A model generated the notes under the pieces. It was given only the letters and a program-made list of their open reading frames with translations. It did no database searches and was not told the DNA's origin. From the NCBI GenBank assembly GCA_025093555.1, contig JAIWNF010000043.1, forward strand, positions 124,001 to 188,000: DNA of 64,000 nt. Direction: 5' to 3'. Shown in pieces: positions 49,037 through 63,000 of the stretch. This DNA is from Circinella umbellata (lineage: Eukaryota; Mucoromycota; Mucoromycetes; Mucorales; Lichtheimiaceae). Positions within the stretch are counted from its first letter, which is position 1. Each line of letters starts with the position of its first letter. The translations under genes and the position numbers were made by a program.

Positions 49037-50031
49037 TGATTATTAAACTTTTCTTATTGCTGTTGTCGATTTGAGTAAAAAAGGTTCTTTTTATTCTTAA
49101 AAAAAGTGAGAGGTTCTGGAACCCATTATTTTGTTATGTATATCTATATCTATATCTATATATCTTTCTTTCTCACCTGACAAGAAACGGCCAACATGAT
49201 ATTAAAAAGACCCGGTCAGTCATGAGCATCATGAGAGAATAAAATCTTGCTTCACCTCTTGCTTGTGCATCACGTAACTTGAACATATAGCTCATCACAT
49301 AACCGTTTTCATCATCACCAAATAAAACAGGCCCTTCCCGACCAGGACAAAATTCAGTAGTTAAACTATATATATGTATATATATTATGTATTTTTTTTT
49401 TTCTATAAGATCGAAAAGGCTTTTCAAAAACAGAATAACAGACAACAGAAAAAAAGTTTACTATCGAGTTTTTTTTTTTTTTTTACCTTCTTACACAAGC
49501 TAATCGAACTGCTTTATAAAGAGCGAGTTGTTGTGGTGCCTTGGTACCAATATATTCTACTGATGAATCTTCATCATCCGTTGTCACCATTCGTTTTGCT
49601 TCTATCGCTACACCATCCTCTTTGACAACAAGAGGCATTTGTGCACAACAAGCAGCACAAGAAGCACTTGATTGAGTATTAGTCGTCGGTTGATATGGTT
49701 TGGATAATGGTGTTGGAATAGAAGGTGTACATTTTCGTGAAGAAGCGCGAGGAGACGTTGTTTGTGTTGTGGTTGTTGTTATATTAGTATTACTATGAGG
49801 AGGAGTCGGAAGATCTATTATCGCTGTTGTCGAAGTTGAAGAAAGAGAATGAACTAGTGTTGCCACTTTTTCTGACATGGGCGTTGTTACAATGTCTGCT
49901 GCTTTGGTTTCGTCTGTCGTACTAGCTGTTGCTGTTGTTAAGTCCGACCTTTGATGGATTGCTTGAGTACAGAATACAACACTTGGTCCATGAACCTCAC
50001 AAAAGTGTAATAAAGCAATGAGGGCATTCAT
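48334..50031 (-). CDS. LST7: Folliculin/Lst7 homologue (longin-domain, TORC1 pathway)
   Basis: Exons 50031-49487, 49365-49177, 48979-48673 and 48495-48334; 400 residues. The N-terminus MNALIALLHFCEVHGPSVVF matches folliculin's opening almost word for word. After a Ser/Thr-rich disordered insert come a Cys cluster (SCAACCAQMP), SVEYIGTKAPQQLALYKAVR, the hallmark LTTEFCPGREGPVLFGDDEN with GYVMSYMFKLRDAQARG and YSLMMLMTDRVFLISCWPFL, and then a helical segment (SFRSMAINLQERADIVFQRE). In yeast, Lst7 with Lst4 is the vacuolar GAP complex that activates TORC1 in response to amino acids; in animals FLCN acts on RagC/D. The protein ends soon after, in a Thr/Asn-rich tail, so the C-terminal DENN part of animal folliculin is missing, as in yeast Lst7. 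Confidence 0.93.
49002..49037. repeat. TA microsatellite inside Lst7 intron 2
   Basis: About 15 TA dinucleotides near the acceptor side (minus strand) of the intron between 48979 and 49177. Likely length-polymorphic. Confidence 0.8.
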
Positions 50032-52647
50032 GAGTATGTGACGAAAGGTGGAGAGGGGAAATAAAAGACAAGTTTTTTTTTATAGAATTAGGAAAAAAAA
50101 AGAAAATGTCGCTTTTGGGCTGGCACAAAGTAGCCTGCTTGAAAAAAAGCGAAACACTTTTTTTTCTTGCTCTTTGGCGTACCTTAGCGTCAAGGCAAGA
50201 ACGAGAAGAAGAAGAAGAAGAAAAGAAAAAGAAAAAGGGAAGGGAAAAGGAAGCTGAAAGAGGACTTTATGAAAAAAAAAACCCCCTTTCTAAAAGACCG
50301 ACGTTCGGATAACCATAGATAAAACCACTAACATTGTTATAGAATAAGCATAATGAATAGATATATAAGTTCATTCTAATTTAGGTTATGAGCTAGGAGA
50401 AGAAAAGTGCTGTTAAATGAATTTTTTGATATAATATAAGGGTTTACATTGTATAATAAAACCTTTACTTGAAACCATGTATAAAAAAGACAAGTGGGAA
50501 TCGCTTCATAATTGTTTACCCTTTTTTTTTAGTAACAACAAGTAACAAGTAACAAAAAAAGCTTCAAAAAAATTGCTGAATAAGGAACAACCGTTCATCT
50601 TTTCATTGGTTACCCTCTGTTTATAGGGATTTTGCATATGCTCCCTTTCTCCTTTCCCCCTTCCGCCTCCCAATCCCTTCATCCCTTTCACTTTTGTATA
50701 TAATTTAATTATGCATCATCATTTTGTTTTCACTTCTGCTCACTATTACTCCTTATAGTTTGACACTTTTTGTAAGTTAACACTATATTTTTTTTTTATT
50801 TTTGTCTCTAATGTTTGTCATTTATAGAAACCCCCATTATCTTGTTACATTTGTAGAAATCTATATTAAATAATTGAAACAAACATGTGGTAACCGGGTG
50901 ATATGTTTAGAACCAATCATTAAACAACAACCACCTGTTGATTAGCGTTTATATAAATAAATAGTAGATTTTAACATAATGTCCACATGTTAGAAATCTA
51001 ATGCAGAATTATTATGAAACTATTATCTAATAAATTATAGTTGGTGGCAAAAAAAGAAAAATAGGTGACACATTTCATAAGCATGTAAAAGCGCGGATAA
51101 ATTGATGAATTACTTTATGGTAAATCACTTGCCAAGTAATTAAATACAAGGATGTACAAATTACCGTGTTGGTTTTGAACCTTATCATATGGATTATAAA
51201 CAAAAACGTTTGACACAAATCATCACAATAACCTACGTACGTATGTAGTATTTGTGACAAAGAAAAAAAAAGTGTTTCTTTACGAATTATATAATATATA
51301 TATATATAGTATAGGTAAATTATTATAAATATCAGGTTTTGTTATTATTATAACATATGTTTCATAAATATTCTTTGATTTCTGCTACGATATTTGGGTT
51401 ATTATTGTGTAACGCCACCTTTTGTTGGTCTCGGCGTAGAATTGTATCTCTAACGACAATGTCCAGTGGCGCACAATTCTAATTACTACTTGTTCTTGTA
51501 AATCATTAAAGTAAAAAGTTTCTAAAAAGCTTACATTGTAAAATTTAAGTAACTTATTAATACGTACAATCAAAAGCTCTCTTTTGTATATGGTTGCTTA
51601 ATATATTTATGCTGTAAGATATACATATTTATTTACATACGTATATAGACTGGACTATTTAAAGAAATTGTATTCGATTATATTAAATGGTCCAAGCTTG
51701 TCAAATTACTGTATGTATCAGCAGTTATTATTAGATACAATAAGATATATGTATATTATTTTGTCTCACGTATCTTACATAAATATATCATATGTAAAAC
51801 AAATTTTCGTACACAACTGTATATAAAAACGCTAACTATCAAACAGTCATCAGACAAGGTAAAGAAATACAAGTCATCTTCACCGCTTTTGTGAAAGTCC
51901 TTTTATGATATAGTAATAATATTAACCAGAAAAGTATACATTTGAATGATATAGATTTGGTCACTTTTTAATAGCATTGAATGGAAAAATTATCCGCTTT
52001 CCCTTTTCTTATCTTTCTTTTTCCCACAACGTAACCATATTTGGAAAAAAAATTGTGTTCGCTATATTACTTATTAAAATAAGAAAATAAGATCTTCACA
52101 TTATGAAAATGCAATGTATTTCTATAAAAAATATAAATGGAGTTAGACGTAATAATAAATTTCATTGTAGAAAATGGAAGTGATGCAATAGCAATGTGTG
52201 TTTTCAGCTTCATTAATATAAAATCACCAGGGGGGCAGGAGAGGGGGGCGAGGGTTAATTTAAAGAAGATGATCTGTTACTACCTATTCCCGTTATATAT
52301 GAATTAAAAACTGTCAGTTAAATATCTTGTTTGTGTATCATAATACAAACAAGAAAAAAATTTGTTCTTACAGACATCTACATCCAAATCGTTGTACCTG
52401 CGAAAATTTATGTCAAAAACTAAAATTAGGCTGTTTGAAGCTACAATATATATATAAAACCGGTTATGTGGATCCATCATTTTTATCACACCCTTAAAAT
52501 TATGATCGGATCAGAATATCTTATGCATGAAATAAAAAACGTTTTCGCGAATTTTCTAAACAGACAAATATTATATTTAGTAAACCGCCGTAAAAACTAT
52601 TTTTTATATTCTTTACTGCGAAAACAAAACAAAACAAAATACTTGTC
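50032..52647. other. Gene-poor AT-rich region with one coding-like remnant
   Basis: 2.6 kb. The first 250 bases include a purine-rich GAAGAA tract in the Lst7 promoter. At about 51500-51369 the minus strand reads APLDIVVRDTILRRDQQKVA then LHNNNPNIVAEIKEYL and a stop, far more protein-like than its surroundings, and preceded by frames in other phases; it is probably the 3' end of a decayed gene. The rest shows no gene or RNA. Confidence 0.4.
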
Positions 52648-54326
52648 ATGGCACCCCAACAACAACAGCAACAACAACAACAACAACAAGGAAAAAAATA
52701 TAAATCATTAACGTTTAAACAAACACTGCAACTTTTGGATCAATGTCAACACATGGTAACATCTCAACGTGACACATATAAAAATCAACTTGACACTAAT
52801 CGACACGTTTCTCAAACTCATTTGACACAAATTCAACAATTAAAAAATCAAGTTCAACTTGCCAACAAAAAAATGGCAGCATTAGAACAATTGAATGCAA
52901 GACTTGGTGATGAAAATAATTCATTACAAGCTCAACTTTCTTCGCACAGTAATTTGGTAAGCAAAGATTCAAATAACTATGAACGACTTCGACAACTGGT
53001 TGTAAAAAATGTTTTGGATTTACCTTCGGGACACGCTGTTCTTTTGAAAGACGAAGAACTTGTCAAAAGAATTAACACGCGATTTCAAGAACAAAATAAA
53101 CAAGTATCCCAGCTGAAAACAGCAACCGCTGATTTGTTTAATAAACTCACAACAGAAAAAGAAGCAGCAGCAGCAGCAGCAGCAGCAGGAGCAGTAGCTC
53201 CAATGGCACCAAGTATCAATCAAAATGGCTCTTATACGATTACTCATCAGCAGCTTGTTGAAATGAATCGAATAAAAAAAGAAATGCAAGAGAAAATCAG
53301 TGAACAAAATCATCAATTAAATAACCTACAGATTCAAAACAAAAATTTACTTGCTCAAGCAACAGAAGTCGGAAGAGTAGCAGCAGATAATATTGAGCTG
53401 CGTACTGAAGCAGATCGACTGAAGGGCGATATTGCAGTTTACAAGGCGAATATTGTCGCATTAAAGACTGCTAAAAATGTAGCCACAGAGGAGCAAAAGA
53501 AACTATCTACTATTCAAGATACAGAGATTGAACAATTAAAAGAAGAAGTCCAACGTTGGAAAGAAGAGGTTTATATTTTTGTTTTTTTTTTCTCTTATAG
53601 CGTAATTGATAATACGAATTTAACGAGTTTAAAAACAATTTTAGGCTGAAAACGCTAAGAACGACCGTTATGTTACTCGAGAAACATTTCAGCGGACGGT
53701 TCGAAATGTATCAGATGCTGGTAGAGAGGCATTAAAGGAAGCAGAGTTGAAAATTACACAATATAAAGATGCTTTGGATGAACAAGAAAGAAGATATAAC
53801 CAATTAGCTAGTAGTAAAAGTACACAGCAGGTATATATGATACGATTATGTTTATTTATTCATATATAACTCAAATAATTATCAATACTTTATCCAATCA
53901 ACTCCATTAACTATTCTACTACTATCTAGTCGTCTGAAGATTTATCATTACAGAAAAAAATTAAAGAATTCCAGAATACAGAAAATCAACTTAGGGAAAC
54001 AAACAATGTAAGATTTCGATCAGAAAAGTGAGGGAAAAAACCGGTGCAAAACTAAAATGCAAAAATTATTTTTTTCTTATAGCACTATAAAGCTGTTATA
54101 GCAGAGCTTCGATCGGTAAGAAAAAAAAAGATATAGAAGAGTGTATATGTCTCTAATCATGATATTTATCAATATATTCACTCTATAGAAACTTTTTGAA
54201 TATAAAAGAACTCTGTCAATGGAACGAGATGCTTTTCAAAGCGCACCACTTACTACCTCATATAATAAGCGCTCTTATCCAAATGAAAATTTTCCAGAAC
54301 CCTTTAGTAAAAAACCAAGAAACTAG
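52648..54326 (+). CDS. Coiled-coil protein of unknown function
   Basis: Exons 52648-53568, 53645-53830, 53930-54007, 54083-54115 and 54189-54326; 451 residues. The start MAPQQQQQQQQQQQGKKYKS begins with poly-Gln. Then come KSLTFKQTLQLLDQCQHMV and almost continuous heptad-type helix (QTHLTQIQQLKNQVQLANKK, LEQLNARLGDENNSLQAQLS, MQEKISEQNHQLNNLQIQNK, TEIEQLKEEVQRWKEE). A short Ala run (about residues 172-180) interrupts it. The C-terminus is Pro/Ser/Tyr-rich with a possible basic nuclear signal (NKRSYPNENFPEPFSKKPRN). The final exons are tiny, one of 33 bases. A scaffold, spindle, transport or nuclear role is possible; no family is recognised. Confidence 0.8.
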
Positions 54327-54736
54327 TGCTCTCTAGTAATCACTAAGCTTCTAAAAGCACATCCTATCATTATTCAACGTATAAAAATAATAGCATAGCA
54401 ACGTATACCACCCCATACTAATATATATTATTTTGATGATATTTGCATAGGCCATCAACCATTACTATCCGCCCCCCCCCTTTTTTTTTTGCAATTAATC
54501 GATACCCTCGCTTGTTCCTTGTAATTTATTATGTTCCACTATCACCATCACTACGGCAAAACTGTTTATAATCACAAATAATGAGGAAACACGTGTAAAT
54601 AAACGTTAAAAAGATAGCAATTTTTGATGAAAGAAAATAATATATTTGTTATGGGTTATGTACAAAGGATAAATTGGGGAAATATATTTTGTTTTGTAAA
54701 AAAAAAAGAGTAGATTTTTTTGTTCTTTTTTTGTTC
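54327..54736. other. Convergent 3' spacer
   Basis: 410 bp with a C run and T run near 54472-54490. No gene. Confidence 0.5.
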
Positions 54737-56950
54737 TTAGATGCCACCCATGTTGATATACTTGATATGAGTGTAATCATCCAATCCGTGAAGAGAACCT
54801 TCACGACCCATACCACTTTCCTTGATACCACCGAAAGGAGTGTAACAACTAGAAAGAATAGGTGTGTTGGCACCAACCATACCACTTTCCAACTTTTCAC
54901 CCATACGCCAGATACGTCCAATATCACGAGAGTAGAAATAACTTGCAAGACCAAATTCAGTATCATTAGCAAGTTTAAGAACTTCTTCTTCAGTTTCAAA
55001 TTGGAAAATACCAGCGATAGGACCGAAAGTTTCTTCAGTAGCAATAGCCATGTCGTTGGTCATGCCAGCAATAACGGCAGGTTCGAAAAAGTTACCGCCC
55101 AAATGCTTACCACCTGTCAATAATTCACCACCCTTGCTAACAGCATCTTCCAAATGACGTTGTACCTTGATAATAGCCTTATCGTTGATCAAAGGACCGT
55201 GTGTGGTTTCACCGAGGAAACCGTTACCAACATTGAATTGAGCAACCTTTTCAGCTAAACGAGATGCGAACAATGGGTAAATACCCTTTTGAACGTAGAT
55301 TCTGTTGGCACAGACACAGGTTTGACCAGAACCACGGAATTTACATGCAATAGCACCTATAATAAATACAATCAACATTTAGAAATAATGTACTTGGCTG
55401 CAACAAAATCTATCACTTATATATTGCACAATCCACGCATTCTTCTTATATATAACCTTCCCAAAGAAATAACAAGTCCATTTTTTTTAATATATTCTTA
55501 CCTTCAACAGCAGAATCAACATCAGCATCATCAAAGACAATGAAAGGAGCGTTACCACCCAATTCCATAGAAATCTTCTTCATAGTACCAGCAGATTGGG
55601 ACATAAGCAACTTGCCAACAGCTGTAGAACCAGTGAAAGAGATCTTCTTAACAATAGGGTTGGTACACAATTCCTTACCAACTTCAGCAACATTCTTATC
55701 TGTAGTAACAATGTTGATAACACCCTTGGGAATACCGGCACGTTGAGCCAATTCAGCTAAAGCCAATGCAGAGTAAGGGGTTTCAGCACCAGGCTTGATA
55801 ACGACAGTACAACCAGCAGCAAGAGCAGCACCAACTTTACGGGTAATCATAGCATTGGGGAAATCTAAAATAATAGAAAAAAACAAAAGTTTACGATTTG
55901 TCAGATTCTTACCATAACTAGACTCATTTACACACACGCACCCGAGTTTCTTTTTTTTTCCCCTTGCCCCTCCCATCCGTTATATTGTAATAGTCCATCA
56001 CTCATTCCAATTGATTTTCAAATTAAAATAACCACCCAAACCACCGAGAACCAAAAAGCAAAATATTTAGATATATACTTACTCCAGGGAGTAATAATAC
56101 CAACAACACCAACAGGTTGTCTGATAGTGATGAAGCGTTGGCTAGGAATATGGGAAGGGATGACGGTACCATAGGAACGAACGGCTTCTTCAGCAAACCA
56201 TTCAAAGAAACTGGCACCATAAGCAACTTCACCTTTAGCTTCAGGATAAGGCTTACCATTTTCTTGAGTCAAAATGGTACCCAAATCAGCTTGATGTTGC
56301 ATGGTCAAATCATACCACTTTTTCAACAAATCATGACGTTGCTTGCCAGTGGTTTGAGACCAAGTCTTGAAAGCTTCGGAAGCAGCATCAATGGCCTTTT
56401 TGGTATCTTGAGCAGTCAAGTCAGGCAACTTGCCGATTTCTTTGCCAGAAGCAGGATCTATTCATTTTGTTAATAATAAAAATAACCATCCATTATTTTT
56501 TGGAAAAGGAGGGAAAGAGATACATAATCAGTTACATAAGCGTCATTTAAAAACTTTTACGCGCGTTTTGAAAAAAATAATCCGCTTTTTATTCTTGAAA
56601 AGAAAACAAATAAACTTACCAGTAACAGTGAAGGTGTTATCAGAAGTAATCCATTCATCATTAATAAAAGATCCGGTACGGAACAAAGAAGGGTCGGATA
56701 GCTATTATTATTATTATTATCATTATATATAAAGAAAAAAAGGGCCACGAATTGCATTTGTCAGCTATTTAAGGAAACGAAATAAACTAGTATAATATAA
56801 AACCAAAGGATAATAACAAACCTTGGGAACTTCAGCGGTAGTAACAATAGTACGAGCAGACATGTTGAATAATAGTTTTCTTGTTAAAGGAGTACGAGAT
56901 TGATTAAGACAGGCTCTAAGGTAAGGTGTACGTATAGCTGAACTAATCAT
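54737..56950 (-). CDS. UGA2: Succinate-semialdehyde dehydrogenase (GABA shunt)
   Basis: Exons 56950-56822, 56701-56620, 56457-56083, 55864-55502 and 55356-54737; 522 residues from the chosen ATG. Family marks are [40 protein letters not shown], the NAD(P)-contact [11 protein letters not shown], the catalytic Glu in [20 protein letters not shown], the catalytic Cys in [20 protein letters not shown], and [13 protein letters not shown]. The PWNFP sequence and overall pattern fit the succinate-semialdehyde branch of the aldehyde dehydrogenases. The ATG at 56950 gives a presequence-like N-terminus ([20 protein letters not shown] then PLTRKLLFN) for mitochondria. An in-frame Met 90 bases downstream ([14 protein letters not shown], 56860) would give a shorter cytosolic form. 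An upstream in-frame ATG at 57034 is less likely. Confidence 0.95.
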
Positions 56951-59900
56951 CGCGTGGAAAAGTATGCCAGGAAAAGGTGGGTTTTTATATGCAAAAAGAA
57001 AGAAAATTGTTTTAGAAATTCCGAAGGAAACCATTTAAGTCAGTTCAAACATTGCTGACTTTTAACCTTATTACCAAATTTACGGAAGGGTTACAAAAAA
57101 AGAGATCGCTTTTTTTGTTTGGCTGGTGTTATTATTTTATTATTAAACAAAAAAAGACAAATCAAAAGCCTATAAATTTTTTTATTACTATTGCCCGGCT
57201 GCATGAATTCTTGTTTTTGACTTAACTTTTAGCAATACTGGCTAATATTTCCTCCTCAGAGATCATCTTTTTTTTTTTTTTTACATATATATAGTCAAGA
57301 AATATTAGGATACATTGATGAGATAAAGAGATCACGAGAAACAGCATATACAGTACAAGCTAAACAAGTAAATAAACAGAAAAGAAAAAAAGAACTCCCA
57401 TCCCACTCGGACATTGTCGGTTCAATAAACTATTCACACGTTACGTGAAAAAGGACAACAACAATGGGGGTTTAAACTGAGAAAAAAAAAAGGCGATGTA
57501 TATTTATGAAATAATCTATTCCAAATCGAGTGGGGAGAAATATCATTATTGTAAGTTGAGAAACAGAGAGGAGCTTGAGAAAGATTAAAGCTTGATGATA
57601 AATAATGAATACCCCGGTCCACAATATTACCTCATTACACACACACACTGCTTAAATCTGGGGTAAAGAAAAAAAACGACTAATTACCATAACTGTTGTC
57701 AACATATATAATAAAAAAAACTCTGCTTGTAATATTCTTTTGTCATTTTCAATTTTTTTTTAAAAAAAAAAATATTAGTCTCGACAATTTAAAATTGTAC
57801 GTATTCGCTTTTGTTAAGTTACTTGAAAATAATAATAATACAAACTGTTAATACCAAATGAAGAATATAATGATCATGACGGGCTGGTCACAAGCTGACG
57901 ATAATCAATGGTCTTTTTATTATCTTATTTAAAAAAAATGAAGCTCTTGATAAACTAAAATCAAATATGTGATAACCCCCGAAAGAGATTTCACATCTTG
58001 ATTTGCGTCGTTACTAACTTCCCTATTTATATTTTTGCATTGATCCTTCTCAATCAACTTATTCTTTGATGACACTCGCCGAGATAATTATATTTAGCTT
58101 ACGACTAATAAAGCTGGCCATATATTAGACTTAATTTCACGTTTGATCAAAACTTTTCTACTGGATCGAGAACGAAGGATGAAAGAGTAAGATAAACTAA
58201 TACATTTGCAGCTATTTTGTTTCTCAAAGTGGAGTGATCTGTATGAATGCATGCGTTTTCCACACCTTTTCAATAGCGTCTGTAGCCTTGCTGAAAAACT
58301 CTATAAAATGATTGATGCATCTACGAGCGTCGCATTCGACACTATAGTGCTATCATTTCACTTTCGTTTCTTACGGTATGGCACAGCTTGTGCTTTTTTT
58401 AGGAGACATATACAGAAAACTATGCTTGTAGAGAGTAATGAGAAAAGTGTGTACGTACACCGAATTGCGAAAAAGTTACACCTCCAACAGAGTTTCCTCT
58501 CTTGCTGTATCATCCAACTGAAGATGGAAGTTAAAAGTAGCTTTAGTAACAAAATCCACGGGAAATATCAAAACAAATTCAGGATCGCTGCTCCATCAAT
58601 TGATCAACTATGCAGAAATTATTCAATGACAAAAATCTGTCAGCCTAACCATCGGTAGTTTTGCAGTTTTTCGGTCCCTTTATTTTTTCTCAGAGTCAAA
58701 CCAGTTTTGAAATCAAGGTGTTATAGAGGTCGATTAACATATTTAATTGTCTTGATATTTTTAGATGAAAATTCTCGTTGCTAAGCAAACAATACGTAAA
58801 AAAACCATATCAACGAAGATATCATGAAGTATATTGATAAAAAAACCTAGAGAAGCTCTTTTCAATAGTTGGAAGGGTAGAAAAAAATTGGTGTACTGTA
58901 TTTACTGAATCCAATCAGGTACAAAAACGAAAAACAATGTTAATTAAACATATGGGCTTGTGCTGATTTGGCTGTCCAAGCAATTCAAGGACCATTTCCA
59001 ATGATATCGAGTACGTAGTCATAGTAACCACCTCACCAATACTAATATCACTACTAGTCATAGCAAATCGAGTATTTATATTAGTATATTTTCAAGATAT
59101 TGAATTGTAACTGTCATTGTTCAAAATATTTTCTTTTTGTTCATTATCATCGGTACCATTATTATCAACATCAACAGCTGTTTAAGTTTTTATTCTCTTA
59201 AAAGCTCTTATACTAGTATTATATATCGCATTATATTATAATAATTTCACAAACAGGTCTAGTATCTTTAGAGCATAAGCTTCCAAATCCAGGAAATCCG
59301 ATGGTATTTAAAAATGTTAAGAGAGTTTTATAAACGTATTTTTGGTAAAACTGGTTTCATTTCGAAAAAGCTACCAGCATTACGTATCATCTAATATTAT
59401 TATAATTTCCAGTTTAAATATTCTTGGATAGTGTAAACAACAAAGTTGCATGTTCATTTTCCTAAATAATGTGGAATTTCTAAGTATCATGCATTTTGCT
59501 ACACTGTTATCGCCAATCATTACTCATATTATTATTGGGACATGATGAAAAAAAAATTACGCATAATTCTTGTGCAACGATGAACCCACTCGATCAAAGA
59601 AATATATTAATATGGTAGATAATTTTATTATTACTGTACAATATTCGATAAGCTACGTAGATGGCATAAAAGGAAAATTTACATCTCTTTTGCATGGGAA
59701 ATAATCTAATTATTCTGATCGCTCATTTCAGCTCTTTCCCTTATCACACACATATACACATAATGGGGTTTTTGTTGTACTACCTCAAATTACCAAATAG
59801 CTTGAGTTTTTTTATGGTTGTTTTCAATAAAACGGATTTGGAAGTTGAATAGTGTGACGGTTCGATTCCCAGCAATGCGATATTGTATTAATTTCTCTTT

Positions 59901-60030
59901 TCCGCTTTATATGTACCTTTTTATTTGTATCTCCCTTACAGAACTCTCTCTCTCTCTCAAAAAAAAAAAAGAATCGATCTTCTTGAAACAACCTTTTTTT
60001 TTTTAGCTGTATATATAAATAATTACTTCA
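56951..60030. other. Gene-poor AT-rich region
   Basis: 3.1 kb between the aldehyde dehydrogenase start and Csf1. A 150-codon open frame at 58206-58658 is the longest but has no recognisable domain and was not accepted as a gene. A short run near 59258-59335 reads SLEHKLPNPGNPMVFKNVKR and may be a remnant. GGTTCGATTCC near 59860 resembles a tRNA B box but no tRNA folds around it. The last 100 bases are CT- and A-rich leader for Csf1. Confidence 0.4.
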
Positions 60031-63000
60031 ATGCTCGTCGAAGCTGTCCAATCGAGCGCTGAGCTTACATCCAATCACAATGTTCAGACTGTGTCTGACT
60101 TCTGGATGTTTGTTGTCTATTGTTTGGTTGTCATTGTAGTAGTCTTGTTCTTTTTATTTTACTTTAATCGCGCTCTCGGTCAGATCTTGACATGGCTTAT
60201 CAATCAATATACTTGGAGACGTTATAATGCTTACATTGAAGTTGGTACGCAAAATTAATTAATAAAACAAAAACGATGACGGAATTTATTCTTTTCTATT
60301 TTTTTTTTTTTTGAAAACTCAATGATAATGGTTTGGTTAATTGGTGGGTGGGTGGTGACAAACTTGTGTTAATATATGATTTAGATTCGATACGTGTCAC
60401 TTTACTTGGAGCACGAGTATTATTCAAAAATCTACGATATCATTCTACAAATCAATCTATATCTATTGTCAAAGGACATATTTCTATTCAATATTGGTTA
60501 ATGAATGTTAGAAAAGCTAATAGTGATAAAACGGGTATAAAAAAATATTACTTTTATAAATATATTATATTTTCATTCGTTCAATCATTTTTCTGATCAT
60601 TAAATTCAATATATATTAGATTCCTCGAAAAATAAATTACCATGTCGTATTGTATGTAGTATGGAAGGGCTTGAATGGTTTATTTATAATAATTCTCCAG
60701 CATATGAATCAATGAGAAGTGCTCTGGGTGTACCGTCATCATCACCATCATCACCATCACCATCATCATCCGTTCCTTCTTCTTCATCTTCCAATAATAA
60801 TCAGGGTAAATGTACCAACAAATGTTTTTTTCTCTCAATTTGTAAATTATAACATCTCAAATTTTTGAATATAAATATTCATTGTTCCCGGCCAATACGC
60901 ACACACAATTTTTTCTAGAATCTCGGTCCAATCCACCATCTGATCCACCAACAACAACAACAGCAACTATGACCCCATCACCACCATCTAGAAATGAAAT
61001 CCGAGATCCAGAAAGTCAGGTGCCCGTTGAAACATCTGTGTTGTTACGATTAATGCCAGTTCAATTTGAATGTACCACAGGCGCCATCATGATTGGTAAT
61101 AATGAACTCCGAAGTATGATTGTGGGTCAATATGTTCAAGCAAGCGGTATTTGGAGTGTGAGTGAGTCGCGTGCCGAAATGGATCAATATAAATCAGTTT
61201 TTGATTTAACTTTCCGAAAGCTTCAAGTCAGCTTAAAAGATAATATGGATTTTACATATGCTTATCCTGAAACATCGGAAAAAAAGAAACCATTATGGAA
61301 ACGGTAAAAACAAAATAAAATGAATTGGGAGATAGCGCAGAGAGAGAGAGGTCGAGAAATAGATTAAATGATATACATGTATAGTACTAACGGACGAAAA
61401 TTATGTTACTATTTTAGGGCATTAAATTTCATTTTTTCTCCATTCCATGCATTATTTCATCCTGCTGCTAAAACAAGACAGTTTGGTCATATGCAACATA
61501 TGCATGATATCATGCGCGCTCAAGGAGGAGAGACGGATCGTACAACAGGACACTCAACTACATTTCATGAAGAATATGCTCGTGTTAATAATGTGGTTGA
61601 ATGTAGTAAGATGGCTGTTTTATATTATGCTGATGTTCCAGGTAAAACATAAATATAAAAAAAAAACAAAATATTATTTTTCATGTAACACATTTTATTA
61701 TAGGAGTTGTGCCATCGACAGATATCCTGGGATCTTCAGGAGTGGGGATTGATGTGGGTAACGGGGGTCTTCCGCCAGAATGGGGTGTTCGAATACTTAT
61801 GTGGAATGCGATGTTTCATTATGGTCCCTGGACGGATCGGCACCGGTAAGTAGTTCCGATAATTTAGGATTTGCATGATAAAAATATAACATCTATTTTC
61901 CTTTTGTTCAATATAATGATTTAATAAATATGATAGTACCGAATTACAAGACTATTTCTTTCCAAACTCACATCGTAATAATGTACCTACTCCCTATTTA
62001 AAACCTGGCGATTTACGTACTTCTACATCATTTGATTTTCATGTCGAATTGATGACAGAAGGTACCATTCGTATTCCTACTCGAGAAAAATCAAAGGTAA
62101 ATTGAACGCCCGCTCCCTAGAAAAAAAAAAGAACTAGGATTTATGGTTATAGATTATGATATTAATAAACTATATTTATAAAAAGGATTGGAAATATGAA
62201 ACAGAGTCTGCTGATTTAGATCTTGGTGCGGATGGTTATTATACCCGACCTTATGGTTGGATTGATATCAAAACATCACCTGGCTCTACTGCCAAAATTA
62301 TTATCCCTTTCGTCTGTGGACCAGACGGTTATACATCAAGTGTTGATATACATTTTAAAGATATTGATGCATCAACAAGTGTGAATTATGCTTCATTGTT
62401 ACAAGCTAAGAATCTTCAGGTAAAATAATTATAAATCACTTCTAGGTAATTAAATCAAATAACATAATAAATCATTTAACATAGAGTTAAAATATCATAA
62501 TAGTTAGCAATAAATATGCATTCACCTATAGTTTGGAACGAACATCGTGAATGGGAATTTGGTTGTTCTATTCGAGAACCTCAAATATTTCTTTTACGTG
62601 ATCACGTTTTTTTATTTCAAGATCTTATTAAAGATTGGACATCTACTCCTCCTGCTGATCTCCTCCATTTTATACCCGTTACATACAATTTTAATATTAA
62701 TATATACGAACCTCTTATTTACTTGTGCGTAAATGAGCATAATATTATTAGTAATCCAAACGCATTGGATGATAATGGTAAAGTTATTATTATTGATTAT
62801 ATTAAATCTCACTACTGTATCGTTTCTTGCTTTTCTTTCATTGACTAATCCATGTATATTATTGTACTTATTTTAGCATATATCAAATTACATACTAACA
62901 AATTACGCTATACCATGACATTACCATTTGTGGATTTTGAACCCGAAATTAATGCTATTAAATTTCGTGCCGACGTAAGTAGTAATACTAATTAGTAGTA

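Noticed and set aside
51413..51481. Interleaved inverted repeats (CGCCAC/GTGGCG and TAGAATTGT/ACAATTCTA) suggesting an RNA pseudoknot
   Set aside because: Six- and nine-base AT-rich matches are expected by chance in a window this size, and the stretch is better explained as a protein-coding remnant.
52466..52711. Plus-strand frame overlapping the start of the coiled-coil gene
   Set aside because: It only translates the promoter and the CAA repeat in another frame (poly-Asn); the 52648 start opens the long coiled-coil frame.
58206..58658. 150-codon open frame
   Set aside because: No domain, no splice partners and no recognisable features; composition does not stand out enough. Kept as a note only.
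59850..59880. tRNA-like B box (GGTTCGATTCC)
   Set aside because: The T-stem does not pair, no proper A box at the right distance and no matching acceptor stem, so it is not a tRNA gene.
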